Assembly (NCBI GenBank): GCA_963819855.1
Contig: CAWFYC010000021.1
Span: 434,001 to 498,000 of the forward strand
Origin: JAMXLO01 sp963819855
Lineage (GTDB): Bacteria; Pseudomonadota; Alphaproteobacteria; Acetobacterales; Acetobacteraceae
DNA: 64,000 bases
Direction of reading: 5' to 3'
A model generated the notes under the pieces. That model was not told the DNA's origin. It worked only from the letters and a program-made list of their open reading frames with translations, and searched no databases. A program made the translations under genes and the position numbers. Shown one piece after another: positions 52,495 through 60,734 of the stretch (position 1 is its first letter; every line of letters starts with the position of its first letter).

Positions 52495-53268
52495 ATGCAG
52501 ACGAATCCAATGCGCGCGGCGCTCGAGCGCGGCGAACTGCAGATCGGCACCTGGGTCAACCTGGTGCGCAATCCGGCGATCCTGCCGTTGCTGAAGGCCG
52601 CCGGCCTCGACTTCGCGCGGGTGGACATGGAGCACACCGCAGCATCGATGGAGAGCATCGCGCACCTGGCGCTGCTGTCGCGGGCGCTGAACTTCCCCAT
52701 CGCGGTGCGGCCGCCCAAGGCCAATCGGGAGTGGATCACCCGGCTGCTCGATTGCGGCGTGTGGAACCTGCACTGTCCGCAGGTGGAGAACGCCGCGCAT
52801 GCCGCCGAGATCGTCGCCGCATCGCGCTATGCGCCACGAGGGCTGCGCGGCAATGCGGGGCACAGTCCGGGGACCGACTATGACATGACCGGCACTGCGG
52901 CGGAGCGACGCGCCTTCGCCAATCGGCAAGTGTTCGTCACCGTGATGTTCGAGACCGCAGCCGCGTTCAAGGACCTGGATGCGATCGCGGCGATGGACGG
53001 GATCGACGCGCTGACGATCGGTCCGGCGGACCTGGCGCAGGACCTGGGTGTGTTCGGCACACAAAATCAGGCGCGCGTGCTGGACGAGAAGCGAGACCTG
53101 GTGCTGGCGGCAGCGAAGCGGCACGGCAAGACGTGCGCGATGCTGTGTTCCAGCTATGAGCAGGCACAACAGTGGAAGGCAGCCGGTGCGCTGCTGCTGG
53201 CATATTCCAGCGACAGCGAGGTGCTGCAGGGCGCGTTCATCGCGGCGATGGCGAGGATCAAGGGATAG
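52495..53268 (+). CDS. HpcH/HpaI-family pyruvate aldolase
   Basis: 257-residue class II aldolase of the HpaI/GarL type. QIGTWVNLVRNPAILPLLKA, FARVDMEHTAASMESIAHLA (catalytic His), WITRLLDCGVWNLHCPQVEN, VTVMFETAAAFKDLDAIAAM (metal Glu) and DALTIGPADLAQDLGVFG (metal Asp) are present. GGGAGGAG stands before ATG 52495. It and the preceding lyase form a two-gene operon for cleavage of keto/hydroxy diacids or their CoA esters. Confidence 0.9.
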   Translation: MQTNPMRAALERGELQIGTWVNLVRNPAILPLLKAAGLDFARVDMEHTAASMESIAHLALLSRALNFPIAVRPPKANREWITRLLDCGVWNLHCPQVENAAHAAEIVAASRYAPRGLRGNAGHSPGTDYDMTGTAAERRAFANRQVFVTVMFETAAAFKDLDAIAAMDGIDALTIGPADLAQDLGVFGTQNQARVLDEKRDLVLAAAKRHGKTCAMLCSSYEQAQQWKAAGALLLAYSSDSEVLQGAFIAAMARIKG

Positions 53269-53367
53269 CGTCAGCCCGCCCGCTCGGGCGAGGCTGCCGC
53301 AGCCTGCCCAAGGCGACGATGCATCCGCACAGCATCTCGGGAAGACGCTATTCGGTGGTACTGCGAC

Positions 53368-54099
53368 TCAATTCGGCTTCTGGAACTTCAGCACGAACTC
53401 GTCCACCGGCGTGGGATTGTGAAAGACAATGTTGCTTCGGGTGTCTTCCGGGTGGCGCAGGAAATCGGCATCGGCGATGAATTTGAAACCGACGGCCTCG
53501 ATCTCTGCTCGTAATGTCTGTTCGGCGATCCGGTGAAACTTCTTGCCGACCGCTGCGCCATCTTCGGGCAGGGCCGAATGGTCGGCGATAACCAGAACCC
53601 CTCCCGGCTTCAACGCGGCAAACAGCGCCTTGTCCATCTTGGCACGATCGACCGCCATGTAGGTCGTGTCATGGTAGGCAAAGAAGTACGTGATCAGATC
53701 AAGGTCGTGCACGTCCGCCGGGACCGGATCGTCGTAAGGCCGCACCAGCACGGTGACGTTGCCCATGGCCGGCGTCGTCATACGGGCCTTCAGCTTTTCT
53801 CCTTCCTCGTCGGTCTGCCCATAGACCTTGCCGCCCGAACCGACAGAACGGGCCATGAGTTCGGTACTGTAGCCGGCGCCCGCGCCCATATCGAGCACGG
53901 TCCATCCGGTCTTTGCCCCGGTAAAGGACAAGAGATCGACGGGATGCCGTCGCTGGTCCGTCTGTCGATCTGCGTCACTGCGATCGGGTGCAGCAACAAT
54001 TGCCGCATAGTCCTGCGCCCGAGCCGGGATTGCGGCGATGCTGCCAAGCGTTGCGAGTCCCAGCATGACAATGCCGACGGCTCGGGCGATCAGTGCCAT
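53368..54099 (-). CDS. Predicted periplasmic class I methyltransferase-like protein
   Basis: 243 residues with a clear signal peptide (LIARAVGIVMLGLATLGSIA, cleavage near ARAQD) before a complete Rossmann-type methyltransferase domain: GWTVLDMGAGAGYSTELMAR (motif I), VTVLVRPYDDPVP and HDLDLITYFFAYHD, KPGGVLVIADHSALPEDGA, then RSNIVFHNPTPVDEFVLKFQ. Motif I is complete, so cofactor binding is expected, although SAM is cytoplasmic. It lies 30 bp after the enoyl-CoA hydratase gene in the same direction. Export makes its role unclear. Confidence 0.82.
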   Translation of the reverse strand: MALIARAVGIVMLGLATLGSIAAIPARAQDYAAIVAAPDRSDADRQTDQRRHPVDLLSFTGAKTGWTVLDMGAGAGYSTELMARSVGSGGKVYGQTDEEGEKLKARMTTPAMGNVTVLVRPYDDPVPADVHDLDLITYFFAYHDTTYMAVDRAKMDKALFAALKPGGVLVIADHSALPEDGAAVGKKFHRIAEQTLRAEIEAVGFKFIADADFLRHPEDTRSNIVFHNPTPVDEFVLKFQKPN

Positions 54100-54129
54100 A
54101 GGTCTTTGCTCCGGTGAGTGGCGCGTTTC

Positions 54130-54954
54130 CTACCTTCCGACCCAGCGCGGTGCGCGCTTCTCCATGAACGCCGTGCGTCCCTCCTTGTAGTCCGCGCTGT
54201 TGAAGCACACCTCGGATATCCGCTTCAGCGCCGCCATGTCTCGCTGACTCTCGTCCTTCAGCATCTCGTTGATCGTCAGCTTCGACGCCGCCACCGAAAG
54301 CGGCGCGTTGTCGGCTATCGTCCGTGCGATATCCAGCACCTCGTCGTTCAGTTGCTCGTCCGAAACCATCTGGTTGATCAGCCCGATCCGCTGCGCCTCC
54401 TCAGCATCGATCCGCCGCGCCGTGTACAAAATCATCCGAGCGTGCGCCGGCCCGACCAGATCGATCAGCCGCTTGACCGAATCCGGCGCGTACGCGATCG
54501 AAAGCTTTGCCGCCGGAATGCCGAACTCGCTGTCAACCGCGGCGATCCGCAGATCGGCCTGCATCGCGATCGCCAGCCCGCCGCCCAGGCAGAACCCGCG
54601 GATGCGCGCGATGATCGGCTTGGAAAATGCGGCATACTTCGCCCGCCCCACACCCGCCAGCCGCTCGTATTCCTGCTGCGCATCGGCATTCGAACGGTTC
54701 TTCTCGAACTGGCTGATGTCCGCACCCGAGACGAACGCCTTGTTGCCCGCCCCGGTCAGGATCACCACCCGCACCGAACCATCCTCGGCGAACTCGTCGA
54801 GGATGTCGCCAAACCCGGTCCACATCTCCAGCGACATCGCGTTGCGCTTCTCGGGCTGATTGAACGTGATCAGCCCGACGCCATCGTCCTTCGCCGCCAG
54901 CATTTTTCCCGCGGCGTATTCGCGGGTGACGCCGCCACTGGGAAAATCGTTCAT
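54130..54954 (-). CDS. Enoyl-CoA hydratase/isomerase family protein
   Basis: 274-residue crotonase-family enzyme. The oxyanion-hole strands are VGLITFNQPEKRNAMSLEMW and RIRGFCLGGGLAIAMQADLR; AFVSGADISQFEKNR is the CoA-binding segment; ALDEEAQRIGLINQMV-type (here RIDAEEAQRIGLINQMVSDE) follows, with EKRAPRWVGR at the end. ATG 54954 starts one base after the preceding CoA-transferase stop, so these are one operon for CoA activation and hydration of an unsaturated acid. Confidence 0.92.
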   Translation of the reverse strand: MNDFPSGGVTREYAAGKMLAAKDDGVGLITFNQPEKRNAMSLEMWTGFGDILDEFAEDGSVRVVILTGAGNKAFVSGADISQFEKNRSNADAQQEYERLAGVGRAKYAAFSKPIIARIRGFCLGGGLAIAMQADLRIAAVDSEFGIPAAKLSIAYAPDSVKRLIDLVGPAHARMILYTARRIDAEEAQRIGLINQMVSDEQLNDEVLDIARTIADNAPLSVAASKLTINEMLKDESQRDMAALKRISEVCFNSADYKEGRTAFMEKRAPRWVGR

Positions 54955-54955
54955 C

Positions 54956-56173
54956 TCAGATCGCCCCCTTCTTGCGCATGTCGGCGATCTCGTCGGCGCT
55001 ATAGCCCACCGACGCCAGCACCTCATCCGTGCTCGAGCCCATTTCCGGCGTCGCCAGGCGGATGTCCTTGGCGAAGCCGGTGATGCCGATCGCCGAGGCC
55101 ACCACCTCCGCATCGCCGATCACCGGCGAGTGCATCTTGGTCGCCATCTCGAGATGTTGCACCTGCGGATCGGCGAACACCTGGTCGATCGAGTAGATCG
55201 GCCCGCACGGCACGCCGGCACCTTCCAGCAGCTCGATCCAATATTCGGACGGCTTGTGCCGCGTCACATCGCCGATCGCCGCATTGATCTCCTTGCGGTG
55301 CCTGCTGCGTGAGACCTGATCCTTCCACTCCGGCTTGTCCTTCCACTCCGGCTTGCCGAGCGCTTCGCAGAAGCGGCCGAACACGCGTGCGGAGCTGGCG
55401 GCGATATTGATATGCCCGTCCGAGGTGGGAAATACTCCGGTGGGAATGCCGGTCGGGTGGTCATTGCCGGCCTGCGGCGCCACCTCCTTGGCGATCAGCC
55501 AACGCGAGGCCTGGAAGTCAAGCATGAAGATCTGTGCCTCGAGCAGCGAGGTCGTCACCCAACGGCCGACGCCGGTGCGCTCGCGGTCGAAGATCGCCAT
55601 CATGATCCCGAGTGCCAGCAGGTTGCCCGCGGTCAGGTCGTCGATCGGAATGCCGACGCGCACCGGGCCCTGGCCTGGCAGGCCGGTGATCGACATCAGC
55701 CCGCCCATGCCCTGCGCGATCTGATCCACCCCGGCACGATGCCCGTATGGTCCGGTCTGCCCGAAGCCGGAAATGCTGCCGTAGACGATGCGCGGGTTGA
55801 TCTCCTTCACGTCGTCGTACGACACCTTCAGCCGATGCTTCACCTGGGCGCGCATGTTCTCGACGATGATGTCGGCGCCCTTCACCAGGCGCATGAACGC
55901 GGCGTGGCCTTCCGGCGATTTCAGGTTGATCGTCATCGACCGCTTGTTGCGGTGCAGGTTCTGGAAGTCGAAGCCGTGGCGATTGCCGGTGATCTCCTCG
56001 CCGTCGGTGGCCGGCGGCTCGATCTTGATCACATCGGCGCCCCAGTCGGCGAGGTGTCGCACCGCGGTGGGTCCGGCACGCGCCAGCGTCAGGTCCAGCA
56101 CCTTCAGCCCGTTCAGCGGCAGCCGCGTCTGGGCCTGGGCCAGCATGGTCTTGTCAGCGGGGCTCTCCGGCAT
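54956..56173 (-). CDS. Family III (formyl-/CaiB-type) CoA-transferase
   Basis: 405-residue CoA-transferase. NGLKVLDLTLARAGPTAVRH, WGADVIKIEPPATDGEE, NKRSMTINLKSPEGHAAFMR and ADIIVENMRAQVKHRL give the family blocks; ENMR holds the catalytic acidic segment in place of the common ENF. GSISGFGQTGPYGHRAGVDQ and PSEYWIELLEGAGVPCGPIY follow. An in-frame 18-bp tandem duplication has produced KPEWKD twice in a row at residues ~272-283. It is the first gene of the operon with the hydratase and the exported methyltransferase. Confidence 0.92.
   Translation of the reverse strand: MPESPADKTMLAQAQTRLPLNGLKVLDLTLARAGPTAVRHLADWGADVIKIEPPATDGEEITGNRHGFDFQNLHRNKRSMTINLKSPEGHAAFMRLVKGADIIVENMRAQVKHRLKVSYDDVKEINPRIVYGSISGFGQTGPYGHRAGVDQIAQGMGGLMSITGLPGQGPVRVGIPIDDLTAGNLLALGIMMAIFDRERTGVGRWVTTSLLEAQIFMLDFQASRWLIAKEVAPQAGNDHPTGIPTGVFPTSDGHINIAASSARVFGRFCEALGKPEWKDKPEWKDQVSRSRHRKEINAAIGDVTRHKPSEYWIELLEGAGVPCGPIYSIDQVFADPQVQHLEMATKMHSPVIGDAEVVASAIGITGFAKDIRLATPEMGSSTDEVLASVGYSADEIADMRKKGAI
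55321..55356. repeat. 18-bp in-frame tandem duplication inside the CoA-transferase gene
   Basis: 55321-55338 (CCTTCCACTCCGGCTTGT) and 55339-55356 (CCTTCCACTCCGGCTTGC) differ only at the last base. In the protein it doubles KPEWKD. Likely a recent replication slippage event. Confidence 0.85.
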
Positions 56174-56239
56174 CCCTCGTCTCCTCTCGATCTGGCGCCG
56201 ATACTCCGCCGCAATCGGCGAAGGCTCAAGAGGAAGCGG

Positions 56240-56857
56240 ATGACTGCGGTCGATCTGGCACTAGTTCTGGCGGTGGATGGCTCCGCCAGTGTCACCTACG
56301 ACGAGTTCGGCCTGATCGCCGGCGGCATGGCCGCAGCACTGCGCGAACCCACGATCATTGCCGGCCTGATCGGTGGACCCGCCAAGGCCAGCGTCTGTTC
56401 GCTACTGCTGTGGTCCGGTGCTGGTGCACAGGAGGTGATTACCGACTGGACCCTGATCGCCTCGGACGCCGATGCGCGCGGCTTCGCCGACCAGGTGGAC
56501 AACATGCCACGCGTGGTGAAGGCGGGGCAGACAGCAATTGGTGAAGCGCTGCTCGCATCGCTGACACTGTTGGGCCACATTCCCGACACGCCGGCGCGTC
56601 AGGTGGTGAACGTGATCGGCGACGGCAGATCGAATGACGGCATCCCTCCGGGCCCGATCCGCGACCGGATGGCGGCGGCCGGGATCACCATCAATGGCCT
56701 CTGTATCCTGCACGAGGAGCCGGACCTGTTGCAGTCGTACACGCAAGAAGTAATCGGCGGCCCTGGCGCCTTCGCGTTGACCTGCCAGGACTATCCAGCG
56801 TTCGCGGCGGCGATGAAGCAGAAGCTGGCACGTGAGCTGAATGCACCGGTTGTCTGA
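56240..56857 (+). CDS. DUF1194 (von Willebrand A-like) protein
   Basis: 205-residue protein with a von Willebrand A-like fold. DLALVLAVDGSASVTYDEFG provides the MIDAS DxSxS, NMPRVVKAGQTAIGEALLAS the Thr region and VVNVIGDGRSNDGIPPGPIR the second acidic loop (DGRSND). ITINGLCILHEEPDLLQSY and ALTCQDYPAFAAAMKQKLAR close it. No signal peptide is evident, unlike many DUF1194 members. AGAGGAAG precedes ATG 56240. Divergent from the CoA-transferase gene. Function unknown. Confidence 0.88.
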   Translation: MTAVDLALVLAVDGSASVTYDEFGLIAGGMAAALREPTIIAGLIGGPAKASVCSLLLWSGAGAQEVITDWTLIASDADARGFADQVDNMPRVVKAGQTAIGEALLASLTLLGHIPDTPARQVVNVIGDGRSNDGIPPGPIRDRMAAAGITINGLCILHEEPDLLQSYTQEVIGGPGAFALTCQDYPAFAAAMKQKLARELNAPVV

Positions 56858-56911
56858 CGAACCAGGGCGCCGGGTTGGCGTCGCAGCCGGCGGCGGCAAG
56901 GAACTGACGAC

Positions 56912-58063
56912 ATGAGCGCGCGAACGGTGAACGTAGCAGCGGAGCCTGTCGAGGACACAGTCGCAGCCATCCGTGACGCCGGACCCGCCGCGATGCCGGT
57001 CGACGACCAGGACGACATGCCGCTCCCCACCGAGCCGCGCACGATCTTCCTGGGCGGACTGTTCATGCTCGCCCTGCTGGCGGCGCTTTATGTCGCCTCG
57101 CCGATCGTGCTGCCCGTGGTGTTGGCGATCGTGCTGAAGCTGCTGCTGCAGCCGCTGGTCCGCCTGAGCGACCGGCTTGGCGTGCCGCACGCGCTCAGCG
57201 CCGTGCTGGCGATCCTGCTGCTCACCCTGCTGCTTGCCGCGCTGGCGAGCGGTGTGGCGGGACCCGCCGCGTCGTGGGCCGGCAAGCTGCCGGAAGCGAT
57301 CCCGCAGATCCAGCACCAGCTTGCCTTCCTGGCACGGCCGATCGGCACGCTGGAATGGATGATCGGGCAACTGGAGGGGATCGCCGGCGGCGGGGTCGCC
57401 CCGCCGCAGGGGCCAGAAGTGCACTCGTTCAACGTGATGGGCGCGCTGTTCAGCGGCACCACCACCGTCGCGGCCGGACTGTTCACCACGCTGGTGGTGC
57501 TGTTCTACCTGCTGGTGTCGGGCGAGACCTTTCTGCGCCGCTTCGTCGAGATCCTGCCGAGTTTCGGCAAGAAGCGACAGGCGGTTGAGATCACGCTCGA
57601 CATCGAGCGGAACATCTCCGCCTATCTGATCACGGTGACGTTGATCAATGCCGTGGTGGGCGTGCTCGCACTGTTCGTGATGTGGGCGTGCGGTGTCGCC
57701 AATCCGCTGCTGTGGGGCCTGATCGCGTTTGTGGTGAACTTCGTGCCGATCCTTGGGCCGATGGCCGCTATGGCGATCTTCCTGATGGCTGGCGTGCTGT
57801 CGCTCGGCGTCACCTGGTGGGCGCTGCTGCCGGTCGGCCTGTATTTCCTGATCCATGTGGTCGAGGGCGAGATCGTCACGCCGATGCTGTTGGCGCGGCG
57901 CTTCACCATCAATCCTGTGGCGGTGATCCTGGCGCTGCTGTTCTGGTACTGGATGTGGGGCGTACCCGGCGCGATCCTGGCGGTCCCGATGCTGGCAATC
58001 GCCAAGCTCGTGTGCGACGATATCCGCCCATTGCGGGCGTTCGGGCATTTCCTGGAGGCGTGA
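56912..58063 (+). CDS. AI-2E/PerM-family membrane protein
   Basis: 383-residue membrane protein with about eight helices. VLPVVLAIVLKLLLQPLVRL, FTTLVVLFYLLVSGETFLRR, NPLLWGLIAFVVNFVPILGP and VEGEIVTPMLLARRFTINPV with FWYWMWGVPGAILAVPMLAI are the family signature blocks. Members export small molecules or act as Na/H antiporters; an autoinducer-2 role should not be assumed. It starts 54 bp after the DUF1194 gene, which may be in the same transcript. Confidence 0.92.
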   Translation: MSARTVNVAAEPVEDTVAAIRDAGPAAMPVDDQDDMPLPTEPRTIFLGGLFMLALLAALYVASPIVLPVVLAIVLKLLLQPLVRLSDRLGVPHALSAVLAILLLTLLLAALASGVAGPAASWAGKLPEAIPQIQHQLAFLARPIGTLEWMIGQLEGIAGGGVAPPQGPEVHSFNVMGALFSGTTTVAAGLFTTLVVLFYLLVSGETFLRRFVEILPSFGKKRQAVEITLDIERNISAYLITVTLINAVVGVLALFVMWACGVANPLLWGLIAFVVNFVPILGPMAAMAIFLMAGVLSLGVTWWALLPVGLYFLIHVVEGEIVTPMLLARRFTINPVAVILALLFWYWMWGVPGAILAVPMLAIAKLVCDDIRPLRAFGHFLEA

Positions 58064-58945
58064 TCAGCTCCCGAAGAACCGTAGGAACCAGTCGAGCACC
58101 CGGTCCGGCGCTTCTTCGTTCACATAGTGCCCGCTCGGCAGCGCCTCGCCGCGGACGTCGTCGGCGCGCTGCCGCCATAGCGCGAGCGGATCGGCGAAGC
58201 GCCGTCCCACGCTGCTGGTCCTGCCCCACAGTACCAGGATCGGCATCGCGAGCCTGCGATGCAGGTCCGCGGTGTCGAGCTCGCAGTCGATAGTCGCGGC
58301 GGCACGATAATCGGCACATGAGCCGCGGATCGTCTTCTCGTTGAAGCAGCGGACGTACTCGTCCCAGACCTCGGGCGGAATGTGGTTCAGGTTGGCGGTC
58401 AGCTTCAGCAGCTTCTTGCGCATGAACCAGTCGGCCGGGACGCCGCCCAGCATGCGCTCGGGGAAGTCCGCCGGCTGAGCCATGAACGGCCAGTGCCAGC
58501 CGCCGATCGCGCCTTCCTTGTCCATTGCCGCCCACATGTCGAGCGTGGGAACGATGTCGATGATCGCCGCCTTGATCACCTTGTCCGGGTGGTCGAGGCA
58601 CATGCGATGCGTGGTGCGCCCACCGCGGTCATGGCCGGCGACGAAGAACCGGCGGTAGCCCAGCGCCTGCATCACCTCCACCTGGTCCTGGGCCATGGCA
58701 CGGAACGAGTAGTTGACGCTGCCAGGTTCCTCGGGCGGGGCGGAACTGTCGCCATAGCCGCGCAGGTCGGCGGCCACGACATGGAAGTGTTTTGCCAGTT
58801 GCGGCGCCACCGCGTGCCAGGCGGCGTGGGTGAGTGGGTTGCCGTGCAGCAGGAGCAGCGGCGGTCCGCTGCCGCCATGGCGCAGGCGGATGCGCGCGCC
58901 GGAGGTGTCGATGTCGGTGAGGGTGAAGCCGGACATGATGGCCAT
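58064..58945 (-). CDS. Haloacetate dehalogenase-type alpha/beta hydrolase
   Basis: 293-residue enzyme of the fluoroacetate dehalogenase group, which releases halide from haloacetates through an Asp ester. AADLRGYGDSSAPPEEPGSV, AGHDRGGRTTHRMCLDHPDK (Asp106 nucleophile, Arg107 and Arg110 for the carboxylate), GGWHWPFMAQPADFPERMLG (His151, Trp152 halide-binding pair), VRCFNEKTIRGSCADYRAA and the His near LPSGHYVNEEAP are in place, as in the well-studied enzyme. A substrate other than fluoroacetate is possible, but the full residue set supports dehalogenase activity. ATG 58945 matches the family's start. Confidence 0.87.
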   Translation of the reverse strand: MAIMSGFTLTDIDTSGARIRLRHGGSGPPLLLLHGNPLTHAAWHAVAPQLAKHFHVVAADLRGYGDSSAPPEEPGSVNYSFRAMAQDQVEVMQALGYRRFFVAGHDRGGRTTHRMCLDHPDKVIKAAIIDIVPTLDMWAAMDKEGAIGGWHWPFMAQPADFPERMLGGVPADWFMRKKLLKLTANLNHIPPEVWDEYVRCFNEKTIRGSCADYRAAATIDCELDTADLHRRLAMPILVLWGRTSSVGRRFADPLALWRQRADDVRGEALPSGHYVNEEAPDRVLDWFLRFFGS

Positions 58946-59039
58946 GGGATGGTCCTCGTTAAGCGACCGCGATGCGTCGGACGCACAATGTGTCACGACG
59001 GGCGGTGTAGCCAAACTTCGACCAGATCCCTGGGGGCAG

Positions 59040-59076
59040 CCGAGGTGACGCAGAGAGGCTGCCTGCGTCACCTCGG
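59040..59076 (-). terminator. Perfect 14-bp inverted repeat after mddA
   Basis: CCGAGGTGACGCAG, 9-nt loop, CTGCGTCACCTCGG, just past the mddA stop codon, so it should terminate mddA. A competing stem, GCAGCC at 59036-59041 with GGCTGC at 59057-59062, overlaps it and cannot form at the same time. It is also about 95 bp upstream of the dehalogenase start on the same strand. Confidence 0.75.
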
Positions 59077-59087
59077 AGGCGTGGCGG

Positions 59088-59867
59088 TCAAGGGGAGGTG
59101 CGTTCCGGCGAGCTGCCGGTCTCCGTCCATTTGGACGACCGCCGCACTGGCAGCGGAACAAGCATCGCAACACGTTGCCGGTACAGGCGATACTGGTCGC
59201 CGAACAGCCGAATCAGATCGCGCTCTTCAAGCTGGATCGCGATCAGGATGTAGCCCGTGGTAGCCACAGAGAACAGCAGGTGTCCGGCAGTCATCGACGG
59301 CGTTGCCCAGAACGCGAGCAAAAAGCTCAGATAGATCGGGTGACGCACGTGGCGGTACAGCGATGGCGTATGGAACCTGGCCGTTGGCATCTCCTTGCCT
59401 AGCATGCGGGCGAAGACCTGGCGCAGTCCGAACAGCTCGAAGTGGCTCAGCAGGCATGTGCTCAGCAGCAGGAGTGCCCAGCCGAACCAGAAGATGCCGT
59501 TGAGGATGGCGACGGCGATCGGATCGTGCATGGTCCAGACCGGCGCCAGGATCGGCTGCCAATGCACATACAGCGCCAGCAGCGCGAGGCTGGCGAACAG
59601 CACGTAGGTGCTGCGCTCGATCGAGTGCGGCACCAGCCGCGTCCACCAGCGCTTGAAGCCTGGCCGTGCCATGACGCTGTGCTGCACGGCGAACAGTCCG
59701 AGCAGCAGCACGTTGATCACGACGCTTTCGACCAAAGGTCCTGGCACGCCGGAGTCGATCGACTTCGGAACTACCAGGTTGCCAACGAAGCCGACCGCGT
59801 AGAGCAACGTGAAGACAAAGACGCTGTAACTACTGATGCCGTACACAACGGCGAGCAGGCCTGCCAT
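59088..59867 (-). CDS. mddA: Methanethiol S-methyltransferase
   Basis: 259-residue membrane methyltransferase (NnrU/ICMT-like fold, about five or six helices) that makes dimethyl sulfide from methanethiol and SAM. LYAVGFVGNLVVPKSIDSGV, LLLGLFAVQHSVMARPGFKR and SIERSTYVLFASLALLALYV match MddA strongly, and YRHVRHPIYLSFLLAFWATP with LEERDLIRLFGDQYRLYRQR is the cofactor-binding C-terminal part. ATG 59867 begins the conserved protein, though the frame is open further upstream. It is probably transcribed with, and terminated before, the dehalogenase gene. DMS production would be the expected phenotype. Confidence 0.87.
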   Translation of the reverse strand: MAGLLAVVYGISSYSVFVFTLLYAVGFVGNLVVPKSIDSGVPGPLVESVVINVLLLGLFAVQHSVMARPGFKRWWTRLVPHSIERSTYVLFASLALLALYVHWQPILAPVWTMHDPIAVAILNGIFWFGWALLLLSTCLLSHFELFGLRQVFARMLGKEMPTARFHTPSLYRHVRHPIYLSFLLAFWATPSMTAGHLLFSVATTGYILIAIQLEERDLIRLFGDQYRLYRQRVAMLVPLPVRRSSKWTETGSSPERTSP

Positions 59868-60012
59868 GGTTCGCTCCGGGATTGAGTTGATCAAGGATGT
59901 GTCGGAGCGCGGCACTTAAGTTGTGGCAATGGCGATGACAAAGGATCGATTCTCATCCTCCGCGTGAGCGGAGATCATGCGTCCAGGCGACGCCTCGCCG
60001 CCGATAGCGGAC

Positions 60013-60272
60013 TCAAACCTCTGCGTAGATGACCGGATTGATCACCAGACGCTCCAAATCGGCGACTTGCTCGATCGCCTCGGTGGACCACGAGTGCCGC
60101 CGCGCGTTCTCGGTCATCACGTCGAGTAGGACGTTGCTGTTGACCAGGACGGCCAGGGACCAATCGTCGCGGGTCAGGGACATGATCTCGTCGGTGTTCA
60201 TTGCCACATCGCCGCGTCGAAGATGGGTGGCGAGGCGCGCACCGCGTCCCAGCCCGGGGCGACGCTCGGGCG
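60013..60272 (-). pseudogene. Remnant of a VapBC-type toxin-antitoxin pair, fused and truncated
   Basis: One continuous frame joins an antitoxin-like C-terminus (MNTDEIMSLTRDDW) to the first part of a PIN-domain toxin (VLVNSNVLLDVMTEN...LVINPVIYAEV), then stops. In intact relatives the antitoxin stop and toxin start lie between these parts, and the toxin's first catalytic Asp reads V-D-S-N; here it is Asn (LVNSNVLLD). After the stop the sequence continues VRYRR in the same frame, as expected if a Ser codon became TGA. The gene is therefore dead by at least three changes. A translated fusion of 64 residues could start at GTG 60207. Confidence 0.6.
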
Positions 60273-60734
60273 TCAGTCTGTCGCGTAGTCGCTACACCAA
60301 TAACAACTGATCATGCCGCTGTTGCCGACCCGGATCTCGTAAGTCGTGTGGTCGCTCTGCCGTGTCGTCGGGACCGGACCTTGACGAAAGCCGCGGCCGA
60401 CAAGCGTCGGATCCAACGTGTCGACGACCTGCTGCGCCGGCTCCGCAGGTCCCGGATAAATGGTTATGAATTTGCCGCGCTGCGGACCACGGTTCATCTG
60501 CTCGTACAGGGACTGCGATCGGACGACCTTGTGGTGGATGTGGAGCAGGCGCAGCGTAGGGAGTACCAAGCGTGCCAGCGCATCGGCATCGATCGGATTG
60601 ACCGAAACATGCAACTTGAAGCCGCTCGGGTAGGCGAGCGGGATCGTCAGGGATGCATCGAAAATAGTGCCATAGGTCGAGATGTACTCGCCGGTTGGCT
60701 GCCCCCACGGACCGGTCATGTTTGCGCCGCTCAT
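60273..60734 (-). CDS. Small protein resembling the N-terminal lyase domain of class III lanthipeptide synthetases
   Basis: 153 residues, starting at ATG 60734 (GGAG nine bases before). The central part SGFKLHVSVNPIDADALARL, VLPTLRLLHIHHKVVRSQSL and GPQRGKFITIYPGPAEPAQQ follows the same order as the phospho-Ser/Thr lyase domain at the front of LanKC/RamC-type synthetases and, more distantly, OspF/SpvC effectors. Candidate catalytic residues are Lys40 and His42 (K-x-H), Lys69, Arg72, Lys88 and the Arg pair near 125 and 135. No kinase, cyclase or precursor peptide gene adjoins it. The C-terminus ends with two close Cys (SCYWCSDY). Assignment is by motif memory only. Confidence 0.6.
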   Translation of the reverse strand: MSGANMTGPWGQPTGEYISTYGTIFDASLTIPLAYPSGFKLHVSVNPIDADALARLVLPTLRLLHIHHKVVRSQSLYEQMNRGPQRGKFITIYPGPAEPAQQVVDTLDPTLVGRGFRQGPVPTTRQSDHTTYEIRVGNSGMISCYWCSDYATD

